Below are positions 1 to 11,679 of a DNA stretch of 64,000 bases, one piece after another. Under the pieces are notes generated by a model, which made no database searches, was not told where the DNA came from, and saw only the letters and a program-made list of their open reading frames with translations. How positions within the stretch are numbered: the stretch's first letter is position 1; every line of letters begins with the position of its first letter. The translations under genes and the position numbers were made by a program. The stretch covers positions 15,029,298-15,093,297 of the forward strand of contig CM044959.1 of the NCBI GenBank assembly GCA_024516035.1, written 5' to 3'. Source of the stretch: Bactericera cockerelli. Taxonomy: Eukaryota > Arthropoda > Insecta > Hemiptera > Triozidae.

Positions 1-289
1 GCACACACATAATGTTCTGCAGTATACCTAATATTCGTACATATAGCTGATACAGCCTATGTGTACTGTTCTCTTATCATTTTCCCTTGCACAATACATA
101 CATAATTATCATCAATCATATTTACAGTTTTAAATTCTGCTAGGCTGAAGGCATCAATCATCATTCGTAAAAATAACCTTTAGTAGAAAAGTCCACCCTT
201 ATCATGTGTAAATAATTAAAATATACTTAGATGTACATTGTACACCAACTGTGCAACTATTACTGTGGTCAAATCCAGAAGTAATTGAA

Positions 290-930
290 AAAATCTGGTG
301 TAAACATCACACGACTTTCCTTATCATATTAGGAATGGAAACGGGACCAAAAGCCACTGGTGACTCAAAGGTAACATTTAGCTAAAAATAAACATCAAAT
401 TCGTAATCAGCACCTTCAAATCATTGGATTTGATATGTCACAACCCCCATCTAGGATGAATAATAAAAAAGTTAGTCCAAGCGGGTCCCCCCCAAAATAC
501 AGGTAAATTGGGGCCGAATTCCAAAAAGTTCAAGATATCAAAAAAATGATCAGAATAGACCCCTATTATTTTTTTAATCTAAGAAAATAATGTTCTTTAA
601 CTTTTTTTGTATCTTTAACCAATTCATAGAAACGGCGCTTGCGGCCAATATTTGCGGCCCTGCGGCCGGATTCTGCGGCCAATTGCAACCAAAAGTTTCG
701 TGGTTCGTCTGGTGTATAAAATTAATTTCCATACCAAATTTCAAGTCTCTAGCTCTTACCGTTCTTGAGATATCCTGTTCACAGACACACACACACACAG
801 ACGCACGGACCAATGGCTGAAAACAACATTTTTGGTATCCTGAGGCTATGATTCGTCCAGAAATGTGAAAAACTGGGTAGGTCAAATTTTCGACGAATAC
901 AATACTTTCCTTATTATAGGATAAGGAATC
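290..930. repeat. Interspersed repeat with stem-loop-like boundary motifs
   Basis: The block begins near a short ACTTTCCTTATCATATTAGG-like stem and ends at TACTTTCCTTATTATAGGA. It holds a CA microsatellite (about 783-803) and a run of GCGGCC motifs (about 640-682). The 300-465 part recurs inverted at 57020-57190, and the ACTTTCC end motif recurs near 15828 and 33640. No coding signal was seen. Class unknown. Confidence 0.45.
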
Positions 931-1049
931 GTAGACATTATATGTCTGAATGTCTTCTTTTTATGCTTTCTAGAATCTGAAACAGATAAACATTAAACAT
1001 GTTTGTTTAGAGGAGAGATCTTGTCTTGAACTCTTGACAATTCAATTCG

Positions 1050-1118
1050 AGTCGGGTAGCTGTTTGTGAGTTACCAGCGAATACAGGGTAAAACCCCTTA
1101 TCGAATGATTTCTGACGT
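1050..1118 (+). repeat. Fragment of the shared SINE central domain (E/H type)
   Basis: GGGTAGCTGTTTGTGAGTTA followed by CAGCGAATACAGGGTAAAAC matches the central domain of the 5S-headed SINE at 13894 and the tRNA-headed SINE at 45706. No head is present, so this is a truncated copy. Confidence 0.5.
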
Positions 1119-1119
1119 A

Positions 1120-1262
1120 ATAGCAATGATAATGAAAAATACTCTGACAATTATTATGGACTCATCACTTCCTCATGATTCACATCGTCTACATTTCGCG
1201 ATAAAAATTCCTGATTTTCCACTATCAATATTTTCAGACCAAATCACTTTTATGTCCAAAAT
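1120..1262 (+). repeat. Diverged interspersed repeat (family M)
   Basis: It contains ATTATGGACTCATCACTTCC and a following cacatcgt segment also seen at 12945-12990, and inverted at 25850-25915. It is an old dispersed element of unknown class. Confidence 0.4.
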
Positions 1263-1324
1263 CAAAATATTTCCGTTATCCATCGATATTATTATTATTA
1301 TACATATACACTGGTTAGAGTTTT

Positions 1325-1620
1325 ACAAGTGAAGTCCCAATTACCACACCGACCTCTATTAGGTCTGTTGTGACCACTTGATTCTATTTGGTTTTAACGT
1401 CGTGATTAAAGATAGTCAGAATGGTGGTTTACCCTCTATTCGCTGGGAATCATACCAGCTACCACCATAAACCTCACCCAGCCTGGGTAAGGCCGGAAAT
1501 GCCAGCCTCACGTGTTCGGAGGGAACATAATTTTTGTTCGAAAAGTCTGTCCCAACCGGGAATCGAACTCAAGGTCTATGGACTACGGGCAGTAGTCACA
1601 ACCGTTACGCCACGGAAGCT
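1325..1620 (-). mobile_element. tRNA-headed SINE, family H, near full length
   Basis: On the minus strand the head reads like a tRNA gene, with an A box (TGGCGTAACGG) and a B box (GAGTTCGATTCCC). It is followed by the central domain shared with the 5S-headed SINEs (CCAGGCTGGGTGAGGT...) and a tail ending near position 1325. The best relative is 45706-46030 on the plus strand. Confidence 0.75.
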
Positions 1621-1843
1621 GTCTTATCTACAGTTTTACTCTGAAGTAAACATTAACAATTCTATTATTTTTCAACCAAATATAATTTATTCTACTGCAT
1701 TATACATGTATGCTCATTTAATCCTGCAAGAATGAGACTAAAAAGTCCCTTTAGTCACACAGTCTAAACAAAGTCTCATTTATTGGTGATAAATGTACTA
1801 TACATATTTTTACACGCACTTTTGTTGTTGTGCTGAACATTAA

Positions 1844-1976
1844 GGGCGGAATTAATAGACAACATCAATAACTTAAGTCGTTGGCAAGTGTCGGTTTTCC
1901 CTATCTTACACAGTACCTACGCAATCCGTGACTTAGCGCCACAGAGGTATTACAAAAACGTCTATTAATTCCGTCC
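1844..1976. mobile_element. TTAA-flanked MITE (piggyBac-type target), 133 bp
   Basis: Inverted ends GGGCGGAATTAATAGAC and GTCTATTAATTCCGTCC are each flanked by TTAA (1840-1843 and 1977-1980). This is the expected tetranucleotide duplication for piggyBac-like transposition. Relatives lie at 13186-13286, 13401-13522 and 56678-56806. No ORF; non-autonomous. Confidence 0.8.
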
Positions 1977-2044
1977 TTAATAATAATAATCTGTTCTATT
2001 CTTGGATTTCAGACACCCTCCTTCAATTCCGGGGTTCCGACACA

Positions 2045-5000
2045 ATGTCAGCCCGCAGGATAGCGCGGGGCGCGTCCCCCAGCATTCACGTCACATCCGA
2101 CCAGTCCCGGGGCTCGAGTAGTTCTGAGGGGGGCAACTCAGTGGCGACGGTGCCCGCTGGACCCCAGGCCAAGTCCTCCATACATCTGAGTGCCTTCAGC
2201 AGGTGAGCGTCTCTGCGGTTATCTCATATCCGGTTATGTCTGTCCCGGTAGCTCAGTGGTAAAGGTGGCACTCTGTGAATCCAAAGACTCTAGATGTCGT
2301 GGGTTCGAAACCCAGCCGGGACATGACAAGTTATCCTCCCATTTGGGATTTTTACCACATAATAATATGTCTTGGGCTTACTGCTGGAATAATGGGACTT
2401 TAATAGTCTTAATCGTACAGTATAAATGAGGCGATATTATAATTATTATATGTTATGTAAGAATTGACAGACAACTAGGTTGAGTGCGATGGAGGAGACA
2501 TAGATGAGACAAAGGGGAAAAAAAGAGTAAGCCGTGAATCTTCTTGTTTCCTGCCTCTACTCAGGTTGGGTGAGATTAATGTAAATACTATACAAATTCA
2601 ATCAAGTTTTATTTTTTCAAATAGGCTATATATACCTTACAAATATAAAGTTATAAATCTATTTTTAGGTATATGTAATATTTATACAAGATTCTTTATA
2701 ATTATTTATAAAACCAATAATAATAATAATAATAGTATCGCCTTATTTATACTGCCCGAATAAGACTATTTAAGTCCCATTTTTCCAGCAGTACGCCCAA
2801 GACTTATTATTATGTGGTAAAAATCCCAATTGGGAGGATAACTTGTCATGTCCCGGCTGGGTTTCGAACCCACGACCTCTGGCATCTTTGGATTCACAGA
2901 GTGCCGCCTTTACCACTGAGCTACCGGGGCAGACTTTTTTTTATTCCCCATCCCCCCCATTTATAAATCTAAACATCTAGGGATGAATGTCTATTGGTAA
3001 AAATTAAATTTGAAGTTCGTGAAATTCTTGTAAATTTCAGCAACCTGAAGAAATATGCTTCCTCCCCGTCTCTACAGATAGGCCCTCCTAGTCTGTCCAG
3101 CTTTGAGGCCCAAGTCTCCCCCGGTGAATCTCTGCAGGTGCCTATAGTCGGCTATGAGGTCATGGAGCAGAGGGCTCGCTTTACTGTAAGATTATTTTAT
3201 CAACTTTTGTTTTTATGTTTATTTGTTTTATTTATTTCATCATCATAGGGTAGCGTCATCTTGAACGATGGTAGCCAGACAGTGGAGGAATGACTCACCA
3301 CTTCTACCACTGTCTTTACAAGGAGGCTAATAATTGACAAGGGCCCCCAGAACCAAGCCAATGCTGGTCTACTCCCTGTTTATAGTCCCCTATTTATAGT
3401 TTATTTACCATACTTAATTGTCACCGTGGCCGAGTGAGTTAGCGCTCTAGGTATTGCATGCATGGATTGCATGGTGATCTCAGTTTGATCCCCAGAGTAG
3501 CAGGAATTTTTCTTCTCTATCCTTGAATATTCGGGGTCCATTCATACCGCGTGAGGAAAAATGAGTATCTGCTTTGATGGAGTAGCAACCAGTGGCGGAA
3601 TTATGGGCAAAAAGAATTAAGGTTTTTAAATATTCAAGGAAAAAGTCCTATAATTACGTGCTTCCCGCTACCCTTGTATCTGAAAGATGATTAGTACCGC
3701 GGACAGTTTAATTCTGTAAAATAAGACAAACTGGATTTTTTTGTTGCTTCATTAGTTGCATCGACATACAAGCATACCTTTAGCCATTACTACTACCACT
3801 CTTCCAATGGCTTAATATACATGTAACTAAGAGTCTCAATGGCTTTATCGATAAGGCGCGGACTTGTAACCTGGAGGTCGATGGTTCAAGTCCCGGTTTC
3901 AGCATAGATTTAGTAAAGCGAGTTTGAGTAGTTGTGATATCACGAACGTTAAATGCACAAATATGAAGAAAAATAAGAAAAGTAAAAATATACATATACC
4001 ATTTTTTTTATAATAAATAAATTATTCAATAGTATCCACCATAGTAATGCTTGTGTTATCCTAATTTCAGGTGTACAAACTAAGGATAGAAAACAAAGCC
4101 CGAGGAGACTGCTGGTTTGTTTTCCGGAGATACACAGATTTTGTGCGAATTCATGCTAAAGTGAGTACCTGATTATATTACTTCTTCCTTTTTCAATAAC
4201 ATTTTACTTCCGAGAAATGTCTTATAATAGAAATCGGAAGTATTGTGTTCGTTTTTGTAAAAGAAATATTTTTGCTCCAATTTTTACCTGATTTATCCAG
4301 GCAAACTGGCCAAGAGTCTCATCGCCCGTTGTAGCTCACTGGTCAAGGTTTCGGTCTGGTTATCCAGGGGTCGCGGGTTCGAAACTCAGCCGAGACACGT
4401 CAAGTGATCCACCCATTCGGGATTTTGATCACGTAATAATATGTCTTGGTTTTATTGCTGGAATTATGAGACTCATTTGTCCTAGTCGGGCAGTATAACC
4501 GTGCACTGGTAGTCAAGTGGTTAACGCGCTAGTCTGGTAATCCAGGTAGCGTAGGGATCCGTTGGTTCAAATCCCACCCAGTGCATGAATTTTTCCTCAT
4601 TAATTTGAGTGTGTGACCACATAATAATAAGACTCTGAAGGTTAGGTGGTAGAAAATGCTTTGAGCACTAACCTCGCCTGGTGGTTATCTTCCACTAAAG
4701 AGTATTATTATTATTATAAATAAGGCAATATTATTATTCCTCTTTGTCCCTTGACGTCAATTCTATCAACATTTTAATTAATATAATTTTCCTGCTCATA
4801 TTTCATACATCCTGCATTTTTCTTTAGCTGAAAACCGAGTTTCCACACATCGACCTCCCACTGCCTCGCAAGCGCTGGTTCGGAGACAACTTCAACCGGG
4901 GCTTCATCGAGGAGAGAATCAGCGGCCTCCAGAAGCTGATCAACAGCATTGTGAGCAGCACAGAGCTCATGACCACGCCCTCCGTGAGGGACTTCTTCTG

Positions 5001-6089
5001 TCTGGATGAACCGCCCATCTATTCCGACTGTGTGGAGGAGAGCAGGGTAATTAATATTTATTTTATTTAGAAACTCTTTATTAGTAGAACATATGGTAAA
5101 AATTAAATATAAAAATTGGCAATATTAATAAAATAATAATATACCTAAACAAGAAAAAAAAAAAACAAAATATATACATATGTCCTAACTAAAGGGCGGG
5201 GTTATTGCCTATAGTAATCTCTTCCACCCAACCCTAATGAGATTTTTTTTGAAGTTTTGTCTAAGAAGTTCAGAATTATAAAATAAAATACACATACGAG
5301 TGATTTGACCATGCAGTTGAAAGCGACGTTAAACCCAATTAAAAAAAAAAATACATACAAACTAGTTTCAGCGTAATTATAGCACGCTTTTTTTTCTTGT
5401 TGTTGCAAAATTAGCATTTTGCTTGATAGTAGTGATCTAGGCCTCAGTGGCTTGATCGATAAGGCGTCGAACTCGTAACCTGGAGGTCGGTGGTTCGACT
5501 GCCAATTACAGCAAAACTTTCGTAACGAGTTTAATTGATTGTAACATTACAATTGCGAGTAATAGAAATATGATATTTTTTATAATCTACGAATTAAAAG
5601 AGACCTTAGTTAGCTGAAAAAGACACACTTTCAATTTTTTTGTAATCAATGTAATTTTATATTGGTAGGTTCCTGAGAGAACTACCTTGTCATATGAGCT
5701 GACTAATAGGAACAAAAATAATACAGGATAACTTTTTACTTTCTATTAACTAAAAGGTATAAAAATTATTGTTTTTTTAAAATTATTTTCTTCCTGCCAC
5801 TAAGCGTTAATTTTTCCCTTTCTCTCCCCACCGTCAGGCAATATTCGAAGCTCTCGAAGACACCATCTACAATCTCCGTCAACAGGTTCGCGAGAAAACT
5901 GCCGAGCTGAAGAAGGCGAACAGCAAACTCGCCGAGCAAAGCGCGCTCATGGGAGAGTTCATCAGCACTGTTCGCGTCACCAGCGACCAATGTGACTCGT
6001 GCTCGGACAGAGTGCAGGCCCTGTGTAGCGAGTACAAGAGTGGACTGAGCGAGTCGCAAACGACGCGGATGTCCAGCTACAACACCTGA
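2045..6089 (+). CDS. SNX16: Sorting nexin 16-like protein (PX domain), 5 coding exons
   Basis: Coding exons are 2045-2202, 3041-3185, 4071-4160, 4828-5046 and 5838-6089, with GT-AG introns and phase kept throughout. They join to 287 codons plus stop. The PX domain runs from about residue 86 (VPIVGYEV) to about 200. It has the phosphoinositide-binding RRYTDF at 120-125 and the basic PLPRKRWF at 142-149. A Glu/Lys-rich coiled coil follows (about 205-250). PX nexins of this type bind PI3P on endosomes and act in endosome-to-lysosome sorting; human SNX16 is 344 aa. An acceptor at 2011-2012 precedes the ATG and the frame stays open to it, so the true start may lie in an upstream exon outside the readable part. 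Introns are loaded with SINEs. Symbol assigned by remembered similarity. Confidence 0.9.
2242..2450 (+). mobile_element. tRNA-headed SINE, family A
   Basis: The head GTCCCGGTAGCTCAGTGG is an A box and GGGTTCGAAACCC a B box. They are followed by a body ending in GGCGATATT with an ATT-rich tail. Intron 1 of the sorting nexin gene. Confidence 0.85.
2716..2933 (-). mobile_element. tRNA-headed SINE, family A
   Basis: Reverse-oriented copy: an (AAT)n tail at 2716-2735 and the CTACCGGGGCAGA head end at 2921-2933. With 2242-2450 it forms an inverted pair within one intron. Confidence 0.85.
3238..3402 (+). repeat. Family F repeat (non-tRNA SINE-like)
   Basis: Starts with CATCATCAT and GATGGTAGCCAGACAGTGG and ends with CTCCCTGTTTATAGTCCCC. 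Other copies are 35455-35605, 41656-42020 and 62988-63155. No RNA-gene head was recognised. Confidence 0.6.
3421..3665 (+). mobile_element. tRNA-headed SINE, family D
   Basis: The head TCACCGTGGCCGAGTGAG is an A box; a B-box-like CAGTTTGATCCCC follows. The body has GGGGTCCATTCATACC, CGTGAGGAAAAATGAGTA and CAGTGGCGGAATTATGGG, shared with 24271, 24572, 26071 and 28430. Confidence 0.8.
3833..3995 (+). mobile_element. tRNA-headed SINE, family C
   Basis: TCAATGGCTTTATCGATAAG (A box region) and GGTTCAAGTCCC (B box) are followed by GAGTTTGAGTAGTTGTGATA. Relatives are at 5442, 6472, 12330 and 40846. Confidence 0.75.
4199..4292 (+). repeat. Fragment of the ACTTCCGAG cruciform-ended repeat
   Basis: ACTTCCGAGAAATGTC and GAAATCGGAAGTATTGTG form an inverted pair. 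The same start is seen at 25213 and 57908. Confidence 0.5.
4324..4499 (+). mobile_element. tRNA-headed SINE, family A, diverged
   Basis: GTTGTAGCTCACTGGTCAAG and GGGTTCGAAACTC mark the head. The body keeps TAATAATATGTCTTGG and GGGCAGTATAA. It abuts the family B copy that starts at 4501. Confidence 0.7.
4501..4720 (+). mobile_element. tRNA-headed SINE, family B
   Basis: Head GTGCACTGGTAGTCAAGTGG, B box GGTTCAAATCCC, then the body ACCACATAATAATAAGACTC and an ATT-repeat tail. It shares the ACCACATAATAATA core with family A. Confidence 0.85.
5165..5232 (-). repeat. LINE-tail-like repeat (family L)
   Basis: ATGTCCTAACTAAAGGGCGG, then ATTGCCTATAGTAATCTC and CACCCAACCCT. Other copies are at 22085, 38286, 45525, 46165 and 63510. 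It resembles a 3' UTR piece; class not determined. Confidence 0.5.
5442..5550 (+). mobile_element. tRNA-headed SINE, family C
   Basis: CCTCAGTGGCTTGATCGATA and GGTGGTTCGACTGCC give the A and B boxes. The body is short and diverged. Confidence 0.7.
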
Positions 6090-6471
6090 TGGCGGCGCCG
6101 TACTATGAACTGTTCACTTGTGTTTACACCAAGTTAGGTATTCAGGGTACTAAAACTATTCTTAACATTAATCGCTTATTATTTCCTCAAGAGTTCTCTT
6201 GCATTTTCTGTGCCAACAATATTTGATATTGAAATAGTACTATAGTTCGTAAAGTGTAAGTTGATACATAAGAAAAAACGCACTTCATATAGGAAGGAGT
6301 AAACATAGGAAGAAAGGCATGCTGGCTGATGCAAATGCATGAAAAAAATTGGGCTATTTTTCAACAGACAAAACATAAATATTGCAGTGAAGTGTTGCAA
6401 CTGAATCTTGACATACAATAAGACAGCATTTTTTTTTTTTTTTTTTTTAGCCTTGATTGTAAATTAAAATT

Positions 6472-6645
6472 GTTGCCGACCTCAGTAGATTGATTTATAA
6501 TAATAATAAATTTATTTGGTTTTCAATAATACATAAGGCTTGTAACCTGGAGGTCAGTGGTTCAAGTCCCGGTTTCAGTGTGGATATAGTAATGTGAGTT
6601 TGAGTAGTTGTGATATCACGTTAGTGAGTAACACAAATATAATAA
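6472..6645 (+). mobile_element. tRNA-headed SINE, family C, interrupted
   Basis: The head start (GACCTCAGTAGATTGAT) and the rest (GTAACCTGGAGGTCAGTGG) are separated by about 40 bp of AT-rich sequence, apparently a small insertion in the head. Lies downstream of the sorting nexin stop. Confidence 0.6.
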
Positions 6646-9390
6646 CTTTTTTTAAAATTAAAATTGTTTACAAGTACCAAACTTCACATAGTTAAGTTTG
6701 GTAAACTTTGTAGTGTGAAGTTTATGGGTTCCTATGCTTTCTGTAGGTTTAGGCAAGACCAAGTATTTTGTAAAATTGAACGACAGAAATGCTAGCTTGG
6801 CAATAAAGTTTTGACATTTTATTAAATAATTTATTAATATTTTATCAAGATGACATAGACAGTCTTGGTTGTTCCACAATCAAAAGTATCATGTAGTTTT
6901 GATACCTGAAATTTGATGTTTAGAAATTGAAAAAAAAAACTTGTACTGAAACTAAAGCAAGATTTTCATGTTAGTTACTTGATGCATAAATATTTCAATT
7001 AGAAAATATATTTGACAGTTTAAAAAAAACCACATTTTTATATAATTTGACATGCCTTTTTCCAGAATGCAATCTCTTCTTTATATATCTCTTTATTTTC
7101 TACTTTCTCAATGGTTAAACCATTTAAGTTGGTATCTGTCCTGTTGTTTAACAAGAATTATTTTAAGGCAAAGAGAGTGTAAGTCCATTTATTTTCTTTG
7201 CCAATTTTCAGATACATACAAACTGGAATCTATTTCTGTGAATATTCTCATGAAGATAAAAAAATTGTCTTTAATGAGATTTTATCCATAAATTGAATCT
7301 GGCCTTACCTCTATTTTTATTGAAAGTACAATTAGTATAATAAAGAATCCAAATGGTGTTGGATAAATTTGATGAAATAATTGATTATTATAGTCATGTT
7401 AAGTTTATGAGTTTTTAGTATAGGTATTTGAAAAATAGACTTGTTTAAAATATTTCATTTGATTTTATCTCCTCTAAAGTGCCTTTTTATATTGTAACTC
7501 ATACAAAACTTAATTTATATTTTAAAAAATTCAAACAAGATACTTATGTATATAAAGACTTCATTTTCCATTTTTTATTGGAGTATTTTTCATAGTATGC
7601 ACTTAAAATAGCAGCTGTGATGCAGATTTTCTAGAGATGAAAAGATCAACAAAAACAAAAGTTATAAAATTTAAGTTTTTGCAGAGTATATAATTGTTAT
7701 CTTATAGCTAGGGTGTCTCTTTCTTGCTTACAGAAGTATAAGTAATCATGTCATGTACAGCTTTACTGGGCCATAAGGCTAGCTACTATTCTGGGTCACT
7801 ATTATTCCCCTCTTGGGCTCAGCCCTGACCTCCATTGTCAATAGCAGAAGTACCGCATAGAAAGTACATTTTGAAAACTTTTTTTTACTTTGGGGGCGTG
7901 TCCGTTTTTGTTACCGAATGGACCTCCTCTAAATTGGTTTCTAGAACATCTGGTTTCAGTATTGACATGCATTTTTTTTACACCTGTATATGATAAAGAT
8001 CTGAGCAACAATTTCAATTACTTACTTTCTTTTTATGAGGGTTAAGATCTCACCATAAGTCTGAAAAAATCTCTTACAGAAGATCTATTTTAATATCATT
8101 CCAGAATGTTCAATATATCTTTTTTGTACTTTTATGTTTTTATCATAATTTTTTATTAACACCTCAATCTATATAATAATAAAATGTATCTTACATTTTG
8201 CTACATAGAAATAAAGGTTTTCTAATTATTGTAAACCTGTGTTTCATAATGAAATTCCTTTACTTTCAAGATGAAAGTACCTCTATTTGTGATAATACAG
8301 AAAAGAGTTTGCAATACTCAAAGCTTATTGTTTGCCTTCAATATTTAGTTTTTTTTTATATATCAAAACCAGATTCGCTTGATATTCTTTGCAAATAAAG
8401 ACTATGTTTAAGTGATTCTCTACAGGGGTATAATTGTTCTTTTATAATTTTTAAACATTTTAGTATGCATAAATATATATTTATAATGAAGATCTTTATG
8501 GGAACATAAGTATTTTCCCTTAAAAAATTCAGAAGATTTATCTTAGTCAATATCTTGATATATGCAATTTCTTTGTAATTTTTCAAGTGTATATTTATCT
8601 ATTCTATATTATTTTTGTTACCTCTGTATCTATTTCAAAAATAAAACAATTTATCTTTCTCTATGTAAACAGTCAAGATATATTTTCAACTTAGAAAGTA
8701 GGTACAAATTATTAAAAAGTCAAATTAGAAAACTTGTGGATTGATATAGATCTCATGTATCATGATCGTCACAAATTTCAAAAAGTCACATGGAATGGAG
8801 TAATGTTCAAATTTAAAATCCAGACTCTGAATTAGACTTGCTCTTGGATCCAGCAATAGTTTAGGGTGTCATTATTTTAAGGTAAAAAAAAAAAAAAAAT
8901 AGTAATGGCTTGTTTACTAAAACCACCAAAAATAATTCATAGGAGAGATGTCATTTTATAATGATCACTTCTTCAAAAGGCTCAAATACCTCAATAATAT
9001 TTTATATACAAAGAAAATGACAGTAAGAAAAACTAGGCCCACAAGTCATCAACACAAAGTCAAAGAATAATTCACCAAGAAAAAAACAATAATAAATTTC
9101 AAGACAATAGAGAGTTTTCCATCAAGTTAATTGAACTGTTTCATGTAGATCAACCACCACTTATTTTTGTGTTCAAGTGTCAAGTTAGGTAGGGAATAAA
9201 GGTTATAATGATTTTGTAAAAAAAAAAAAACCTTAATGAGGTATTTTCAAGAGTTAGCTCCAGTAGAGTTGTGAGTATGTCAGTTTCTGGAGGATTTAAA
9301 TGATATTTAGTTATGTTTCAATAAGGGTATTGACAACTTTCAAGACAGACCTCAAAAAGTAAATATGTTAGGATATTATCATGGAATGCA
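6646..9390. other. AT-rich intergenic stretch, no gene seen
   Basis: Only short accidental reading frames are present. A possible polyadenylation signal AATAAA near 6803 could serve the sorting nexin gene. Otherwise I see only A/T runs. Confidence 0.5.
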
Positions 9391-9396
9391 CAGTTT

Positions 9397-9732
9397 TTAC
9401 TTGGTCAAGGCAAGAGGGTTCTTGAGGATGAGAATAACAGAGTCACCTCTGAGGAACATCTTGGAAATGAATCTATCTTTGTTCACTGGCTTGGACTTTT
9501 TCTTTCCTTTCCCAGCACGGGGGTGTTCTGTCCACATTTCTTTGACGTTCTCAAGGACCATGTTGCAATGTCTGTCAAAGGCTTTGACACGGCCCAACAG
9601 CTTCTTGTTGTTTCTGCAGTTGATGAGAACCTGTGTGTTGTGCTTGACAGAGTCAGTGAGGATGGACAGAGGGCCAGTGGCAAAACTCTCCTCTTCTTCC
9701 TGTTGTTTAGGGTCTTCTGTACGTGTGGCCAT
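9397..9732 (-). CDS. SNRPD2: Small nuclear ribonucleoprotein Sm D2
   Basis: A single-exon gene of 111 codons. ATG is at 9732-9730 and stop TAA at 9399-9397. The frame also runs 12 codons upstream to another Met, but the chosen start gives a length close to the family norm (human 118 aa). The Sm fold is plain: [20 protein letters not shown], then [20 protein letters not shown] (Sm1), [10 protein letters not shown], and [11 protein letters not shown] (Sm2). Sm D2 is part of the heptameric ring on U1, U2, U4 and U5 snRNAs in spliceosomes. No poly(A) tract follows the stop on the coding strand and there are no frame breaks, so it looks like a working gene, not a processed copy. Confidence 0.95.
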   Translation of the reverse strand: MATRTEDPKQQEEEESFATGPLSILTDSVKHNTQVLINCRNNKKLLGRVKAFDRHCNMVLENVKEMWTEHPRAGKGKKKSKPVNKDRFISKMFLRGDSVILILKNPLALTK

Positions 9733-10481
9733 TGTTAAGGTATCAGGTACTTGGATGTTGGGTTGCAAATTAACTGGATATGAGTCTTGGGACGTAAGGG
9801 CTGATGAGAAGAATATCTAATAGTACACGTTTAACTGATGTTGGGTATTTTTTGTGATTGTATTCTGTATTGCAAAGAATTATTTGAATATTGGAAAGAT
9901 ACACAAGCGGAAAGCAAGCTTCCTGGTCGATTCGTTTCAAAATTTGAAAACTTTACGCTATCCGCGGTTTATTTTAAAATAGGCGTATTTTGGGCGAATT
10001 TGTTTTATACTATTCATCCAAAAAAATATTATTTTGTCTTCAAATTATTAAAATGAAGGCTATCTTCAAACTAATGAGATATCAGCTTATCGTCCCCGCG
10101 AAATTCAAATTCTGTGTATTTATTCCATTATTAACTTTATTCGTTTGATCTTTGAAGTTTGAACTCAGGAGTGAGGAGAGAAGTAAAAGTAAAGAGAAAG
10201 TACCTTGGTAGCTTATTCTTGAAGGTTCCTCTTATAATATTATTATCATCCAGAGAAAGCTCTAATTGTTTGTTTTGTTTTATTATTATTTCAAAACTGA
10301 GTGTTTTTGTATCTGGGTAAGTTAAAAGAAAACCAATTATCTATTATTTCTTTGAATCATTTGAATGTAATCTACTACTCTATGTTCAAGGTACTTCAAC
10401 AAACTTGTAATTGTTACTCAAAGGACAAATAAGGTTGTCAACTGAATGGAAATTTTTATTATAAAATCAGTATGACCTCAG

Positions 10482-10556
10482 TAGCTTGATCCTGTTTTGA
10501 GTAGGTACCAAAGATGCATGATTATAGCAGTTTTGAGTAATTATTAAGACATCACT
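10482..10556 (+). repeat. Family C SINE fragment
   Basis: GACCTCAGTAGCTTGATCC and GTTTTGAGTAATTATTAAGA match parts of family C; the middle is missing. Confidence 0.35.
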
Positions 10557-10601
10557 TTGAGATTAGGAAAACATGAAACCTTAATATCCAAATGTATGTA
10601 G

Positions 10602-10893
10602 GTATACTGTCAAACCTGGATGTAAGAGAAACCTGGATCTAATGGACAAATATCCAGGTCTAATTTAACTCTCTTTAACCCATATACTACTTCTTATGTC
10701 CCTTAGTTCATTTTTGACCGAACATTTAAACATTTAAAGTTTCCTATTTTTTCAACTTTTCTGCTCCTTATGATTAGTCTTAAGTAATATTAAATATATT
10801 TGTGATAGCACAAGAATGATAGTCAATTTTATCTTAGTAATTTTAAATCACTGTAAGGTAACTAAAATGCACTAAAATCCAGGTTGACTGTAT
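10602..10893. mobile_element. pogo/Tc1-like MITE, about 290 bp
   Basis: The left end TACTGTCAAACCTGGAT and the right end ATCCAGGTTGACTGTA form terminal inverted repeats next to T/A-rich flanks. There is no coding capacity. Similar TIR text occurs at about 42588. Confidence 0.6.
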
Positions 10894-11438
10894 TTTACAA
10901 GTTTTGAATGTATTGTTATGCATACGTTACATCTATAAATTCATATAAGGTGCAGACTGAAGTCAATCAGTATTACCAAAAAAAAAGAAAGAACAAAAAA
11001 AATGTGTACTAATTCTGCCCTGGGAGGAGTTTTGAGACTTATACCAGCACAGCAATTGTACATTAGGTTGAAAAGAGGAAGATCTTAGCATTAGCACTAT
11101 ATATTCTCCTTAGAAGTTATGAATTATTCATTTATTGAGTCAATATTTACTATTACAAATATTCAAACATTCTTGCATCCTGTTTTACTAAAGATATGTA
11201 TCCTATTTTTGTCATAGTATGTTCCTGCATGAGATATGGATCTCTCTTATTTGAAAAGAATGCCTTATTGTTATCTTAGATAAAAATATATTTTAAGTAT
11301 ATGTTAGCGTAAGTACCTATAACAATTGTATAGCATGCTCATTTTGTATTTCTGGGTGTTGCAAAGCTACCACTTTGCTTGATTTCTAAAAAAATATAAT
11401 TTACTACCTATAGGATTCTATTCTTTAAAAAATAATTT

Positions 11439-11441
<3 letters not shown>

Positions 11442-11501
<60 letters not shown>

Positions 11502-11625
11502 CTCCTCTATCTTGCTCTCTCCTCTCTCTTGCCTCTCTTTCTCCCCTCTCTCTCTTTCTCTTTACTCTCTCCATCTCTCTCCCTCCTTCCCTCCCTCCTA
11601 CCTCTCTACTTGTAGATTTTCTACA
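11442..11625. repeat. (CT)n-rich microsatellite
   Basis: About 45 bp of pure CT repeat is followed by degenerate CT/CTTT/CCT runs. It ends about 30 bp before the first decarboxylase acceptor. Confidence 0.95.
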
Positions 11626-11679
11626 CTCTATTAATGCATTGTTAATTATTTTCAGTGTGACGTGCCTGTCCTCTTCATA

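Noticed and set aside
2242..2320. tRNA gene at the family A head
   Set aside because: The stems are imperfect, a conserved SINE body and ATT tail follow, and many dispersed copies exist. It is a SINE head, not a tRNA gene.
7000..8760. Small ORFs of 60-80 codons
   Set aside because: Expected by chance in such AT-rich DNA; no motifs, no splice support.
9397..9732. Processed pseudogene of Sm D2
   Set aside because: No poly(A) after the stop on the coding strand, no flanking duplication seen and no frame damage; the protein is fully conserved.
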